From Acanthaster planci (taxonomy: Eukaryota; Echinodermata; Asteroidea; Valvatida; Acanthasteridae), in assembly GCF_001949145.1 (NCBI RefSeq), contig NW_019091542.1, positions 67,907 through 131,906 of the forward strand: a stretch of DNA of 64,000 bases, given 5' to 3'. The notes under the pieces are model-generated. The model was given only the letters and a program-made list of their open reading frames with translations. It searched no databases and was not told the origin of the DNA. Shown piece after piece: positions 47,901-58,600 of this stretch (its first letter is position 1; the number at the start of each line of letters is the position of its first letter). A program made the position numbers and the translations under genes.

Positions 47901-50900
47901 GGTAGCACGTGCATCTTTTAGAGCTTTTCCTTCTGAGTAGGCAGCGGCAAGGCTGGTCTCCATGGCAACAATGAAATCTCTTTGTTTGACATCAATGTCC
48001 TCTTGAATGGAAACATCTGCAATTACCAGTGAGCAAATAACTCTCTTGGCCTACAAATATAAGTACATTGTGCATGTATTTCAAGTTACATCAGCCCAAA
48101 TGTAAGACAGAAACTGCATCAGAGCAAGAGCTTAGCATTAATGATCAAATTTACTTAACTATCAATAACTAAATATTTGCTCACAATTGCTTAAACATTT
48201 CTTTGTTTTTCAGAAGTGATAGCTGATTTCATTATCTTCTTTTGAATTTACGTGTGCCACTCAGTTGAAGCTTTATGGCTTTCTCATTGCAGTATCCTCA
48301 TCACAGATACAAAAATTTGCGAATATTCTTTGGAGTATGCCTGAAGTGAAAACATACATGTAACTAAAATGACTCACCTACTTTCAGCCAGAACGGATTT
48401 GTAGAAAATGAACGATCCAGTGTTGGGTATGTTAAACTTGATGTTGTCATGGCAACTGTTGCTGTTGTCAAGGCAAGAAGTTTTCGGCTTGAAGGCTGGA
48501 TTTGCTCTGTTTGTGACATTGGTTGAGATGGCTTACTCGAGCATCCAGCAACAAAACTAGGAAATGCTGGCAGCGAGCTGACATACGATACATGCGAAGC
48601 TGTTATGGGTGGAGTTTTAGTTGATGAACTAAAGTCTTTAGCTGATAGTTCTCTAGACATGCTTAATACTGATGATAATGGACTGGCATGCAATGAAGGC
48701 GAAGCTGTTATGGGTGGAGTTTTAGTTGATGAACTAAAGTCTTTAGCTGATAGTTCTCTAGACATGCTTAATACTGATGATAATGGACTGACATGCAATG
48801 ACGGCGACGCTGTTATGGGTGGAGTTTTAGTTGATGAACTAANNNNNNNNNNNNNNNNNNNNNNNNNNNNNNNNNNNNNNNNNNNNNNNNNNNNNNNNNN
48901 NNNNNNNNNNNNNNNNNNNNNNNNNNNNNNNNNNNNNNNNNNNNNNNNNNNNNNNNNNNNNNNNNNNNNNNNNNNNNNNNNNNNNNNNNNNNNNNNNNNN
49001 NNNNNNNNNNNNNNNNNNNNNNNNNNNNNNNNNNNNNNNNNNNNNNNNNNNNNNNNNNNNNNNNNNNNNNNNNNNNNNNNNNNNNNNNNNNNNNNNNNNN
49101 NNNNNNNNNNNNNNNNNNNNNNNNNNNNNNNNNNNNNNNNNNNNNNNNNNNNNNNNNNNNNNNNNNNNNNNNNNNNNNNNNNNNNNNNNNNNNNNNNNNN
49201 NNNNNNNNNNNNNNNNNNNNNNNNNNNNNNNNNNNNNNNNNNNNNNNNNNNNNNNNNNNNNNNNNNNNNNNNNNNNNNNNNNNNNNNNNNNNNNNNNNNN
49301 NNNNNNNNNNNNNNNNNNNNNNNNNNNNNNNNNNNNNNNNNNNNNNNNNNNNNNNNNNNNNNNNNNNNNNNNNNNNNNNNNNNNNNNNNNNNNNNNNNNN
49401 NNNNNNNNNNNNNNNNNCGTTTTCAGCCAATAGTCCATTAGACATGCTTGATACTGGTGGCAATGGACTGGCATGCAATGAAGGTGAAGCAGTTAGGGGG
49501 GGAGTTTTGGTTGCCGATGAACTAACATCTTCCGTTGACATTCCATAACGCATGTTTGAAATTGATGGCAACGGGCTTGCAAGCAATGAAAGCGAAGCAG
49601 TTAATGAGGGAAGCGTATTAGCTGATGAACTTAAACCTTTAGCTGATAATCCACTGGATATGCTTGATACAAATGGCAATGGGCCCGTATGCAATGAGGG
49701 AGAGAAAGTTAGTGGTGGAATCTCAGTTGATGTACTCAGCTCTTCCGCTGAAAATCCAGTTACATAGAGCATTGCTTGCAATGAGTTTGTTGATTGTGGA
49801 GTTTCAGTGGATGAACTAAAATCTGAGCTTGGAAGATTAGCTCTTCTAGAGAGGGCTGGCAGTTGGCTTGCAGTTAAGGAACGTAAAGCGGTTATTGTAA
49901 GTTGTGGAAGTTTTGTAGACAAATTCAAATCTGTAGTTGATGATCCACCGATTAAACTGAAAAACTCTGAAATGTCGCTGAGATATGAGTCCAGGGAAGG
50001 ATTAGGTTGTGCAGTTTCACTAGACAGAAGTACGGTTTGACTAGACACTTGATCATTCACAACGCTGGATATCATTAGTGTTGGATTTGCTGATACCAGT
50101 AATGGAAGGGAAGCAGGAGACAGAAATTTAGCCAAGGAAGAGAAGGTTGAAACAGTACCCAACTGACTTGATTGAAAAGAAAGCAAAGAAGTCTGTGGAT
50201 GACTTTTAGCTGAAGAGGTCAGAGTGGATGACAGAAGACCACGGAACATAAAGGACAGGTCTAGTATTTGGCTTGCTTGCAATGAAGGTGAAGCTGACAA
50301 CTGCAAAACTGTTGTCAGTGAAGAGGATACATCACGTGACCATTGGATTTCATCTAAAAAGCTTGATGAGGCGACATGCTGGACTGGACTTGAGGATGGA
50401 GAAGGTTGTAAGGTTGCAGTCAAAGCAAAAACTGTGTTTTTTGCTGAAATATCAGAGTCCAGATTGGAAGATGAATAGAAAGAATTTATATGTGGATGAT
50501 CAGCTTTAGTAGCAGAAACTGTGATGCCGTCACTGGGTGAATGACTGAACAAAAAGCTAGGTGGTTGCATTTCTTGCAAAGCTGTGTTCCAATCCTTCAG
50601 ATTATAGTTACTCATAGAACTTCTGTTCAAAGTGCTTGCAATACCTGCATCAGATGTCTGGTACATATACAATAACCCATCATTCATTTTTTCAGTTGCT
50701 AGACCTGTTGCCAATGAAATCTGATACGTCGATACTATGGCAACCGCATCATCGGATGGCTCTACAGTTTCTAGAAAAACAGATGACACCTTTATTGGAA
50801 ATGTTGATGATGTTGCCATGCCAACAGTGTCAGTCCTCTTAAGATCCAACTCAAGATGGCTGCTGTCAAATTCATATCTTTTATCACTAGATAAAGAATT

Positions 50901-52694
50901 CCTCAGAACTTGGTTTATGGAGGCCGATGTTTTCATAATGACAACTTCATCTCTGGTACCAACAAATTCTGCAAATGCACTGTACGAAGAGCGTTGTTCA
51001 GGCAATGCACTGATATTATCCCAGAAGTCTGTTGATGCTGGAGAATTGTCTTCAGTTGCCATTGGAATGTCATCACTATGGATAAGACTTGGGGTCTTTG
51101 TGTTAAAATTACTGTCTTCGTATGACACACTTGAAACAGATGCTGAAAGAAATCCAAACGTTTCCGTAAACATTTCAAAACTTGGGAGAACATGACCAGA
51201 TGTGTAGGTTATGGGTGTTGGAACCCTGGTTGATGCCAATTCGTGCACACTAGGAAACAGCAATTGTTCACTCAGTAATGGTAAAATAGAGGTAGACACT
51301 ACGGTAGTCTTCAGCTCAAGTTGTGAGTTTGGAGAATTTGATATACTTTTGGAGGACCCTAAAACAGTTTTCGTTGATCCAACATAACTTTCCACATCAG
51401 AGGTTTTTGATGACAGAGGTGAGCCATCCAATGTTGACCTGGATGTCAACATAGTCATCCTCTCTAACTGGGTGAAAGAGCTGCTCATGGGAATGACAGC
51501 ACTGTAGGATATCTGCTCATCTTGCTGTACTGTTTCAATTGGTGGGAATAAAACTGAAGACAACGAAAGCTGTGTTGTGATTCGCTGGTTTGAAAGCATA
51601 AAAGTCTTCTTCATTTCTATTGGTGAAGTTGATGCGAGCTGCTGGCTCATTGGCTCAAAAGATGAACTACGGATATGTGTGAATGATGGTATTGAAAGAT
51701 TAGCATCATGAAACAAAGTAAATAAGGATGGGGTTGGCAAGACAGGCATGTTGCTCATAGTAGCAACCAGAGCAGATGGAGATCTAGTCTGTGAAACCAA
51801 CAAACCTTCTGTTGACTGGATAAAGTTGGATTGATGAGAGCTCATCATGACTGGACTTCTAAATGAAGACTTGGGCTTGGCTAGCACAGAACTAAATGAG
51901 GAAATCTCAGGTAATCCTGGAGGGAAAAAAAACACCATTAAAAACAATGATAATCTCTGCCGAGCAAGTTCTGCTTGATCTTTGGTATGGTTATTCATTG
52001 CTCCCCGCACTAATCTACACCCCATGGTCCATGTATGTCAAGGTTAGCAGAGTCAAAAGAGGGAGGCTCATGTCATTCAGAAGCATGTTCCCTCTGGCAC
52101 ACTTCATGGAAAGCCTACCCCTGGGGTGGGGATTTTGTCACTTCAAAAATTGTAGCAATCCCTCTCCTTGGTCAGGTAGCCTGAGGGGGGAGATAATGCT
52201 TTACATGTATCACTTTGGCAGTCTTAGATATGTACAAATACTCTGAACTGGTTACATTATTATCATTATTAAGTACAAGTAAGTTCTGGTAATGTTACCA
52301 AGGATTCCTCAACTGAGCGCCCTAGGCACTGTAAGCTTGCAAGCCTTGAAGAAAGACGTAGAGATGAGACAATGAGAGGCAGTTACAGTTTTACAGGTGG
52401 GAGGAAAACCCCAGAGGAATATTCTGGGTACACGTAAAACCCACAGAACCAGGTAGGGACTGAAAACCCAATTCATGGACCAAGCTGGGAATTGAACCCG
52501 GACCGCAGAGATGAAAAGCAAGGAAAGAACAACTACGCCAACCTGACCCCATTTTGCACCAAATTACTGTATGCCTTACGACAACACTCACCTGCTGTTG
52601 AGGATGTCAGGTTGGTTGATACCAATCCTACCAATGTGATCAGCCACATTGATGACATCATGTGTGACATCACAGCTGCTTCTGATTGGTACAT
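32909..52694 (-). CDS. KIAA1549: KIAA1549/KIAA1549L-family mucin-like transmembrane protein, 14 coding exons
   Basis: Exons on the minus strand, all phase-compatible: 52694-52592, 51916-48378 (contains the N gap), 48016-47802, 47414-47243, 47069-46855, 46566-46379, 46153-45910, 44979-44889, 44231-44108, 43881-43761, 34837-34649, 34400-34360, 33990-33798, 33508-32909 (stop). Order: signal peptide (MWLITLVGLV core); about 1100 residues of Ser/Thr-rich ectodomain; a membrane-proximal fold with RRKRAVTVDG then VIDVSRD; one TM helix (LWIVLGVFGGLALMF) with six Cys in the next ten residues; a cytoplasmic tail with GFDIAK, RIYREAQREISRVLEPD, EARRRVHDLIDEAFSLV and a C-terminal LVAAIRDELVRLAKK. These blocks match vertebrate KIAA1549 and KIAA1549L in the same order and spacing. 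Molecular function is not established; human KIAA1549 is known from BRAF fusions and retinal disease. Start: several Met lie in frame; the first (52694) follows an in-frame TGA, while Met12, 13 or 16 give a better signal peptide. Confidence 0.93.
36051..36256. mobile_element. PiggyBac-like MITE with TTAA ends, 206 bp
   Basis: TTAACCACTT at 36051 and AAGTGGTTAA ending at 36256 are perfect inverted decamers that include the TTAA target site; the next bases (GCTGGAT against GTTGGAT) still pair. The start TTAACCACTT is shared with the larger element at 18484, so both may belong to one family. CpG-rich inside, no coding capacity. Confidence 0.75.
40008..40609. repeat. Inverted pair of GGGGTGAAGTG / GGGGCAAAGTG minisatellite blocks
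   Basis: At 40008-40050 the plus strand reads TCACTTCACCCCATTCCCAC and so on. At 40519-40609 the opposite orientation occurs as several units of GGGGCAAAGTGG and GGGGTGAAGTGAGGAT. The reverse complement of the left block matches about 27 of 31 bases of the right block. It may be the subterminal repeats of a transposon of about 600 bp; no clear termini were seen. Confidence 0.6.
41252..41428 (-). CDS. Uncertain minus-strand terminal exon, 58 residues
   Basis: After an acceptor-like TTGCTTGTCTAG, 58 codons run to a TGA: AGVTRELDQVLMHLVV, then TTEEQIEVIGSGIHDDLVWW and DAKCKLDGELEKRRLEIDKY. The charged, Trp-containing pattern and natural stop look coding. It overlaps the first third of the plus-strand ORF at 41333, so at most one is likely real. 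Upstream exons were not found. Family not recognised. Confidence 0.3.
   Translation of the reverse strand, partial: AGVTRELDQVLMHLVVIATTEEQIEVIGSGIHDDLVWWDAKCKLDGELEKRRLEIDKY
41333..41659 (+). CDS. Uncertain 108-residue ORF, possible nested gene
   Basis: An ATG in good context (GTCATGG) opens 108 codons ending in TAG. The protein is compositionally normal, helical-looking and charged (LDKQDLALLVLMLTQYMSD, EALQTILETVQQNE), unlike random intron translation, and the stretch is GC-richer than its surroundings. A plausible acceptor (TTCCTTGTATGCAG) lies at 41105. Family not recognised. Against it: an overlapping minus-strand frame (41428-41252) is equally protein-like, and two in-frame stops lie just upstream. 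It may be a real gene inside the KIAA1549-like intron, a decayed coding fragment, or one side of the antisense frame. Confidence 0.35.
   Translation: MDTRANDFYLFFRSGNHHEMHKNLIKLSRNSSLDKQDLALLVLMLTQYMSDTLTRRQVLGDAECKEALQTILETVQQNESARNTQPTQTDVDEIMNLLITSPALPDVY
42888..43132. mobile_element. Nested or composite pogo-like MITE
   Basis: The outer ends TACAGTGGAACGGC (42888) and, in reverse, TACAGTGGAACGCC (ending 43132) are inverted repeats with TA at both sides. An inner TACAGTGGAACACTGTTATA starts at 42943, and an inner reversed TACAGTCGAACTCAC ends at 43101. Two related elements, one inside the other, explain the four termini. No coding capacity. Confidence 0.75.
46855..47069 (-). other. KIAA1549: Transmembrane and Cys-cluster exon of the KIAA1549-like gene
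   Basis: A single 215-bp exon encodes the juxtamembrane TTSPPPDL segment, the helix LWIVLGVFGGLALMF, then CGCCCCFFVCRICCRPRPK. Nine cysteines occur within 15 residues at the cytoplasmic face, followed by basic residues (positive-inside rule). Such clusters are commonly palmitoylated; that is inference. Human KIAA1549 has a valine/isoleucine-rich helix with a single nearby Cys, so the cluster is a lineage feature. Confidence 0.85.
48597..50060 (-). repeat. 105-bp (35-residue) coding tandem repeat in the mucin-like exon
   Basis: The core GTTATGGGTGG (plus strand) recurs at 48602, 48707 and 48812, a period of exactly 105 bp, with near-identical copies. On the coding strand each unit reads SSSTKTPPITASPSLHASPL followed by SSVLSMSRELSAKDF. 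Beyond the N gap the unit continues with decaying identity (LPPVSSMSNGLLAEN and so on) to about 50060. Ser plus Thr plus Pro exceed half of the residues, so dense O-glycosylation is likely. Copy number probably varies between alleles. Confidence 0.93.
48843..49417. other. Assembly gap (575 N) inside the 105-bp repeat array
   Basis: Undetermined bases inside the mucin-like exon. Both edges fall at the same position of the repeat unit (the Phe/Val codon after AKD or AEN), so a repeat-consistent gap would be 0 or a multiple of 105. The stated 575 is neither, and it also breaks the reading frame. Confidence 0.99.
52298..52552 (-). mobile_element. tRNA-derived SINE, copy B
   Basis: On the minus strand: GGGGTCAGGTTGGCGTAGTT with A box at 52530-52540, a good B box GGTTCAATTCC (52498-52488) about 40 bases on, then body motifs CAGTCCCTACCTGG, GTGGGTTTT, GGGGTTTTCCTCCCACC and tail AGTGCCTAGGGC. 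It lies in intron 1 of the KIAA1549-like gene, in sense orientation, 39 bases after the exon 1 donor. It is the better preserved of the two copies. Confidence 0.87.
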
Positions 52695-55600
52695 GCTGCT
52701 AACTCTTCATTCAGGTAATGAAACAATTTTTGGCATTTGCACTGTCCAAATCCTAGTCATACTGTCAACTCGATGATCTTGGGTTCAAAGATATGACCTT
52801 CCCAGGCAAACAGTGCACGACTGGAACTTTATCAGAACTCTCTATTATGAAGGAAAAACATGTGAAAATTTCAAAGAATTAAAACAAAAATGGACAAAGA
52901 ATATTTTGAAATGTGCAGCTAAAAGATAAAGAAAGGTTTTACAGGGGTTTTAATGTTTTTGGTCTGGTTTTCCCTTGCATTGTATTTTTCAGGAAATGGC
53001 AGTCATGGTAGAGATTAAGGAATGCAGGTCTGTGTACATGTACTCCGAAATTCTGAAACATCAATGACAGATTTTAATAGCCAACCATTAAGCTACCTAA
53101 AGATAATTGCTCCCACAGCCTTGTGTATGTGTGAACGCAATGAATGTGTGGAAAACAACAGCCGTCGGGTATTTTCATGAATGCGCGTCATCATTGTGCA
53201 AGATGGGGATTGGACGAGCGAATGGTGTGTTCTCCACACGCTACGATCTGGCAACGAGTTCACACTCAATCCCAAGCATCGTATGTATTCCGGTTAATCA
53301 TTCATCAATACTCTTAGGCAATGTCGTGCTCTGGGGATCTACGTAATAACCAGACCAAACAGATCCCGACTGTGTTTGGCATGGGTCAACAATCGGGAGT
53401 TAATTGCTGAAGTAAATGAATGGCCAATGTGAAGACGACCAAATCAAAACCAAAATTTCAAATTACAAACTGGAAGTCGCCCATATTAATATACATGTAC
53501 ATCAATTGTCAGATGGGGCGAATGAGCCATACATGTAGATGCAAAATGGGACTCATAGAAGGTACATGTATTTCACCGAGTCTCCACTTTTTGGTGTTTG
53601 GGTTTATTGTTGTGGGGCCAAGGATACAGAGGTACATGTAGTCCTGTAGACTGGCCTCCAGTCTGGGGCTAGTCTGGGGCTAGACAAAACTGCACTATAC
53701 AGAACATGCCATTTATCATTTATCCACATTTATCTCTTCCTTTTGTAGGTATATACTCTCAAACGTTACTTATTTGGAAAATAAATGAATGAATTGAACT
53801 CCAGTAAATTAAAAAGCATGCCTGAAAAGAGAATGTGCATAGATCTTGACTAGACTTTTCGGCTGAACCTCCCAGTCCTGGACGTGATTTTTTCTTCCAT
53901 ACCACATATTTGCTATGGTCCCACAGAGTCGTGCACAAAATGGTCATACATGATGTATGACATTCAAAGGTCAAAAGATACAAAATCGGCACCTGAATTA
54001 CAAGCGTTGTGTACGTGCAGGATTTGTGTTCATGTATACACCAACATGCATAGGTTTACATCAGCAAGAACTTGAACTCAGTCGGCTTCATGAAGATTGT
54101 GCATGAAGTAATGAAGTCTTCAGTACCCACACTGGCATTTAGGCCCATTGTTTAGCCCCAGGGGCAGATCCAAGGGGCTTAGGGGGTTAGGGCTCGGAGA
54201 CGCATAGCCTTTGATAAAGGTGCCCGTGGCAAAATGAATAGTCGCTCAAGAGCGAGGCGCTGGAGGAGACTAGTTTAAGCACCAAACCAATGCACAAAGA
54301 AAGACTACACAACGAACCGCACGCACGGCTTTGGAGTTCTGCCCCACGTAGCAAATGTTTTTCTTTACATTTGCTATCGTTTCGGCAGCAAAGCTTGCCC
54401 GGCAATGCCCGCCTTTCTTCTCCCTAGCGCGGCGTCAATAGAAACAAGGCAACCCGCGCATTTACATTCGGCTCGGTAAAATGGCCGCTATTTCATACAA
54501 AGGTGTTGCAAGTCCAACTTTTTTATAGGCCTAGGCCTACGACCGGCGTCGGTGCCTTCAGCACGTTTAGTCAAAAATTTAAGGCGTCTAAGGAAAGACC
54601 TTCACTCCACATTTCATACTTACCTAAATATGTGGACATGACAAAACATAAACTTTACGATAGCAGTGCTGGGAGTCATTTCGTAAATTAATGTACATTG
54701 TACGTGTAAACAGTTTAGACTTGAAAAATGCAAGAATTTAGAATTCAGCGTAACGCGCACTTGTCTCTGGTAGCTAGAAACAGCGCCCTCATGTGACGTG
54801 TCTCCAATCTCTGAACGAAAAAGGGCGCTGTAAAGGTCAATCCCCCCCCCCATGAACGAGCCAGCCTGAGGTTGACCCTGAGCTTCAAGATTCCATGGAT
54901 AGGATAAAAAACGTCCAAAGATTTCATAATTTGTGTGTGTGTGTGTGTGTTTTTTCGTTCAGTTACATCCTAAAATCCAGCTCGGAAAAAGGGCGTTGGA
55001 AAATATTTGGTAGTAAATCAATTTATGGCAACTAAAATTTACCTGACCTAAAAGACAATTAAACCCTACCAAAAAGTGACCCAGCACTTCCAAAAATCTA
55101 AAATACATGAAGAACAGTCCAATGCTGTGGTCTTGCATGCAGATGAACATTTACAGTTTGAAATTTTACGGAAGTCTGTCGGAAAACGCCGAAATAAAAA
55201 ACCCAGATTTTGATGGGCTTTGTTAATGTATAAAGTAATAAAAAATAAAGCAATAATTGCTGACAGCAACTGCCCCCTGATCCCAACTCAACGGAATCTG
55301 GAACCCATCGACTTTAGGTAGGCAAATCTTTAATTTGCAACGTTGAACAATTTCGTTTTCACTCAAGCACGGGGAGTGAAAACAAACGTACATATGAACA
55401 AGGAGACCTTTAAATTAAAATTACCTGAGGAAGACAACGGTAAAATTCCAACATGAGTGTTTCATGGGATGGTTTTAGTTAGGAATTATTTGTTCCATAA
55501 ATCATCAAACGTGAAAGGACAGCCCAATTTAAAATCCCCATAAGCAGACCTCAGGAGCCTTCTGGAATCTCGCTGAGGCTTTTACTTTCAGGCTGTAACT

Positions 55601-58600
55601 TCACTGTCATTCTCCGCGGCTATGATTACCTGATGCTGTAGAGCCAGCAACGTTCCACTGGACACTACGTGAGCGGGGATGTGAGAAAAAAACTTGGCGA
55701 AGTAATCGAGCGCCTGCAAGTCCAATAATCTCTCCGCTTTCTAAACTACAACTTCTATTAATTGAACTACCTTGGCAATCCAATTACAAATTTAAGGCAT
55801 TAAGGGTGATGTAATGTATGAATATGAAAGAAATCATGACTGAAACAAGTTGGGAGATTAAAATAAAATAGCTCTGACTAAAAAGGAGTGATGTACTAGT
55901 ATCTCATGATGTCAGGTCTCTTGGAGAAAAATGTAAAGAAAATAAAAAAAATCGTGCGCATCATTACGTAGCCTACATGTATATACTTAGCAACGTTTTA
56001 TGCCTTGTTCAACAGTCTCCCAACAAGCAAGGGTTAATGGTTAATTTCTTTCCAATTTTCCATGATATTTCCTCCAAATTTTTGACTGGTTCCCTATTAG
56101 CAATACAAGCTATTCGAAGAGCGACTGTCATCGTGCAGCTGAGGTAAATTCACAGCAAGCCTACACTGACGATATACATGTACCAACGAAAGATATGGGA
56201 CAGCTGCCTGTTTTACCGGTTCAGTTTTTGTTTTCCTTGTTTATTTAAATAATATAGGGTGCTCCGTCATTGGCAAGAGGAGAGGGGCAGAGCCACGTCT
56301 GGTGCTGTAAGGGGTTGATCTCCGGTTCCTGTTGCCCCATGGCTTGAATTTCATATTATTTTACGGCTGGTGCGCGGCAGGTACTATTTCCATTTGTGCG
56401 ACTTGTTCAATAAAAAGTGCTACAAAGGCGCAATTTATCAATGGTTTTACACAATGAACACTGAGGAATGAGTGTTGAATCGTAATAAATGCTTTGATGG
56501 CCTCGGTAGTTGAATAGTATGAGAAAACCTCTCGGGAACACGGGCAAATGCTTTGCTTTCCCCAAAGTGTTGTGTAAAGATTAAAACCACATCCTAGAAT
56601 TCACATCCTAAAATCTCAACGCACACAACAACTTTTACAATTTCTTATTTGAACGGGAAGAGTAAAATGACGATGACTGAGTCCGAGAGCCAAAATGTAA
56701 ATGGAATATTCCAAGTTGACAAATTCCAAATTGAAATAGAGCTGGATTCAGCCAGGATGCAGCCTTGTCATGCTACATGACAATTTGCAATGCTCCCGAA
56801 GTGCTAAAAATGCTATTTCCCTGATACCTGCTAGTCGACTTTTTGTTGTATTTTTATGAGACCTCATCATCCTCACTTGTAGACTCATCCATTGTATTCG
56901 GTATACGCTATGTGCCAGGAACCCTGATGCAAATTCGAAAACATTCAGGCAATGAAGACATCAAATCGATTTTAAGATTTGAGCTACAATGGTAAACGCC
57001 GAGTTGTGCATTCGTTATGCCATTTCAAAGTTTTATTCAAACTTTCTATTACACACATTTTAAAAAGAAATAAATGAAATTATTCGATATTTGTGGACTG
57101 GGAAATAAACGACGGCAACGGGTGTGGCTAATAATTGAAACAATCATTCAACTGAGCTCCTGTCAACTAGAGGGGCACAATAGAGGGCGCTGTGCCGTAG
57201 AAGCCACGAAGGGCATTCGCGGGTTTGTTTCGTTCTCAATGAATAACAATTGTTTCTAGAGCGTCACAGAGCGTCGACAGCTACCAACACACGTATTTTA
57301 TCTGAGACCCTTACCTACTACTGAACAACTTTGCACGAAGGAGTGTTATTTTTTGACATTTTCCCATCGACAGGTAAGGTGGATATTGTAAACTTATTTA
57401 CGTAGGGTTTTTCAGACACATTATTTTCAAAATTGCACAAGGGCGTGCTTTGATACATATACGATGGTAAAGGTAAAAAAAAAGAAGTAATAGAAAGAAA
57501 CAAATTCAATCAATCAAAAAGAACGAACATTCGCAGAATGAAAGAAGGGACAACACGATTGAAAACTAATTCTTCGTTCGAATCGATGGATTTGAGGGCA
57601 TACAGGGGTTAGATATTTCCCGGGGGTTGACATGTAAACCAGAACACATGAAGAAGACAAAATCTCCATTTCATGTACATGGTGAAATAATTCAGGAGCA
57701 GACATAATTAAATTTATTTTCAAGTCAATTTCAGATATCCATTTATTTCGTTTTATAGATATTTAGTTCTGAGTAACGTATACACGGTGGCTGATGTAAA
57801 TGGAACTGATTCGATAGGGCGTAAGATCGAATATTTGTGGTTTTATGAAGACGTAAGAAAGTTTGTTACAAAGGAAGAATTGTGAGTGAGGGAGTAATTG
57901 GTGTTTGGGTTCTTGAATACGTATGTACATGTATTCGACGTCTAAATGGCATTCAGAGACTTAGGACGGGTCTACATGATGACCAATCACCTATTCTTAG
58001 ATGCCAGTGGTTGACAAGCTAAAAGTTCTCATGCGCATGCGTGCAGATAACGCCCAGGCTGGTCTGGATCATCATAACCATTATAAAAAATATCATCAAT
58101 GCAAGTTGTTTCACACTGCAAACTTCATCGTCTCATTGTCTCGTCGTCATCGTCGTTTCATTTTGGAGCAACCACTCGACTGAAAACCAAAGTAAGTTGT
58201 ACGAACGTTTACTGTTAGTGTTTACAATCCGGTTGCCTATGGAGAAATTGCTACTTAAATCCACATATCCTACAACCAAATCTACTTATATACGACAGTA
58301 AGACAGAAACAATTCTTTTTTTTTCCATTTGGCTCATCGAATTAGTTAGTATTGTACGGCTATCTTAGTACAAACTACTGATACTGCCGGTAATCACGAA
58401 AATCCGAGTACCGCGTCAAGCACAAGTACACGACGTATACCCAACGTTTAGTATCTGGACCTTCAAACATGTATGTGTAGGTCGTGTCCACAATTTAAAT
58501 GTAGAACTTTCAATCGATGAGTTTTTAGGATGTACTTGAGAGCTTCCAGCATGCAATGACTGGAAACTGTAACAGCTGATTCAGCAGAGCATGTTGTAGA

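Noticed and set aside
48605-49441. Long plus-strand open frame opposite the mucin repeat
   Set aside because: It is the antisense of the 105-bp repeat, open because the period is a multiple of three, and is mostly N.
51917-52025. Upstream extension of the mucin-like reading frame to an ATG at 52025
   Set aside because: It reads through a clear polypyrimidine tract and acceptor (giving FFFPP). The exon at 52592-52694 supplies a signal peptide in the right phase.
54620-54853. Minus-strand frame ending at a strong GTAAGT donor
   Set aside because: Starts in a poly-G run and its phase would put a stop at the start of the mucin exon. It could be a non-coding 5' exon but is not supported as coding.
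55066-55269. Cys-rich minus-strand frame with a hydrophobic start
   Set aside because: Begins with TTG, has no Ly6 CC-x4-CN signature and no splice support.
55632-55734. Minus-strand stretch reading RLLDLQALDYFAKFF with acceptor- and donor-like borders
   Set aside because: Protein-like, but no flanking exon, no start, and no phase fit to the KIAA1549-like gene; kept only as a promoter-region patch.
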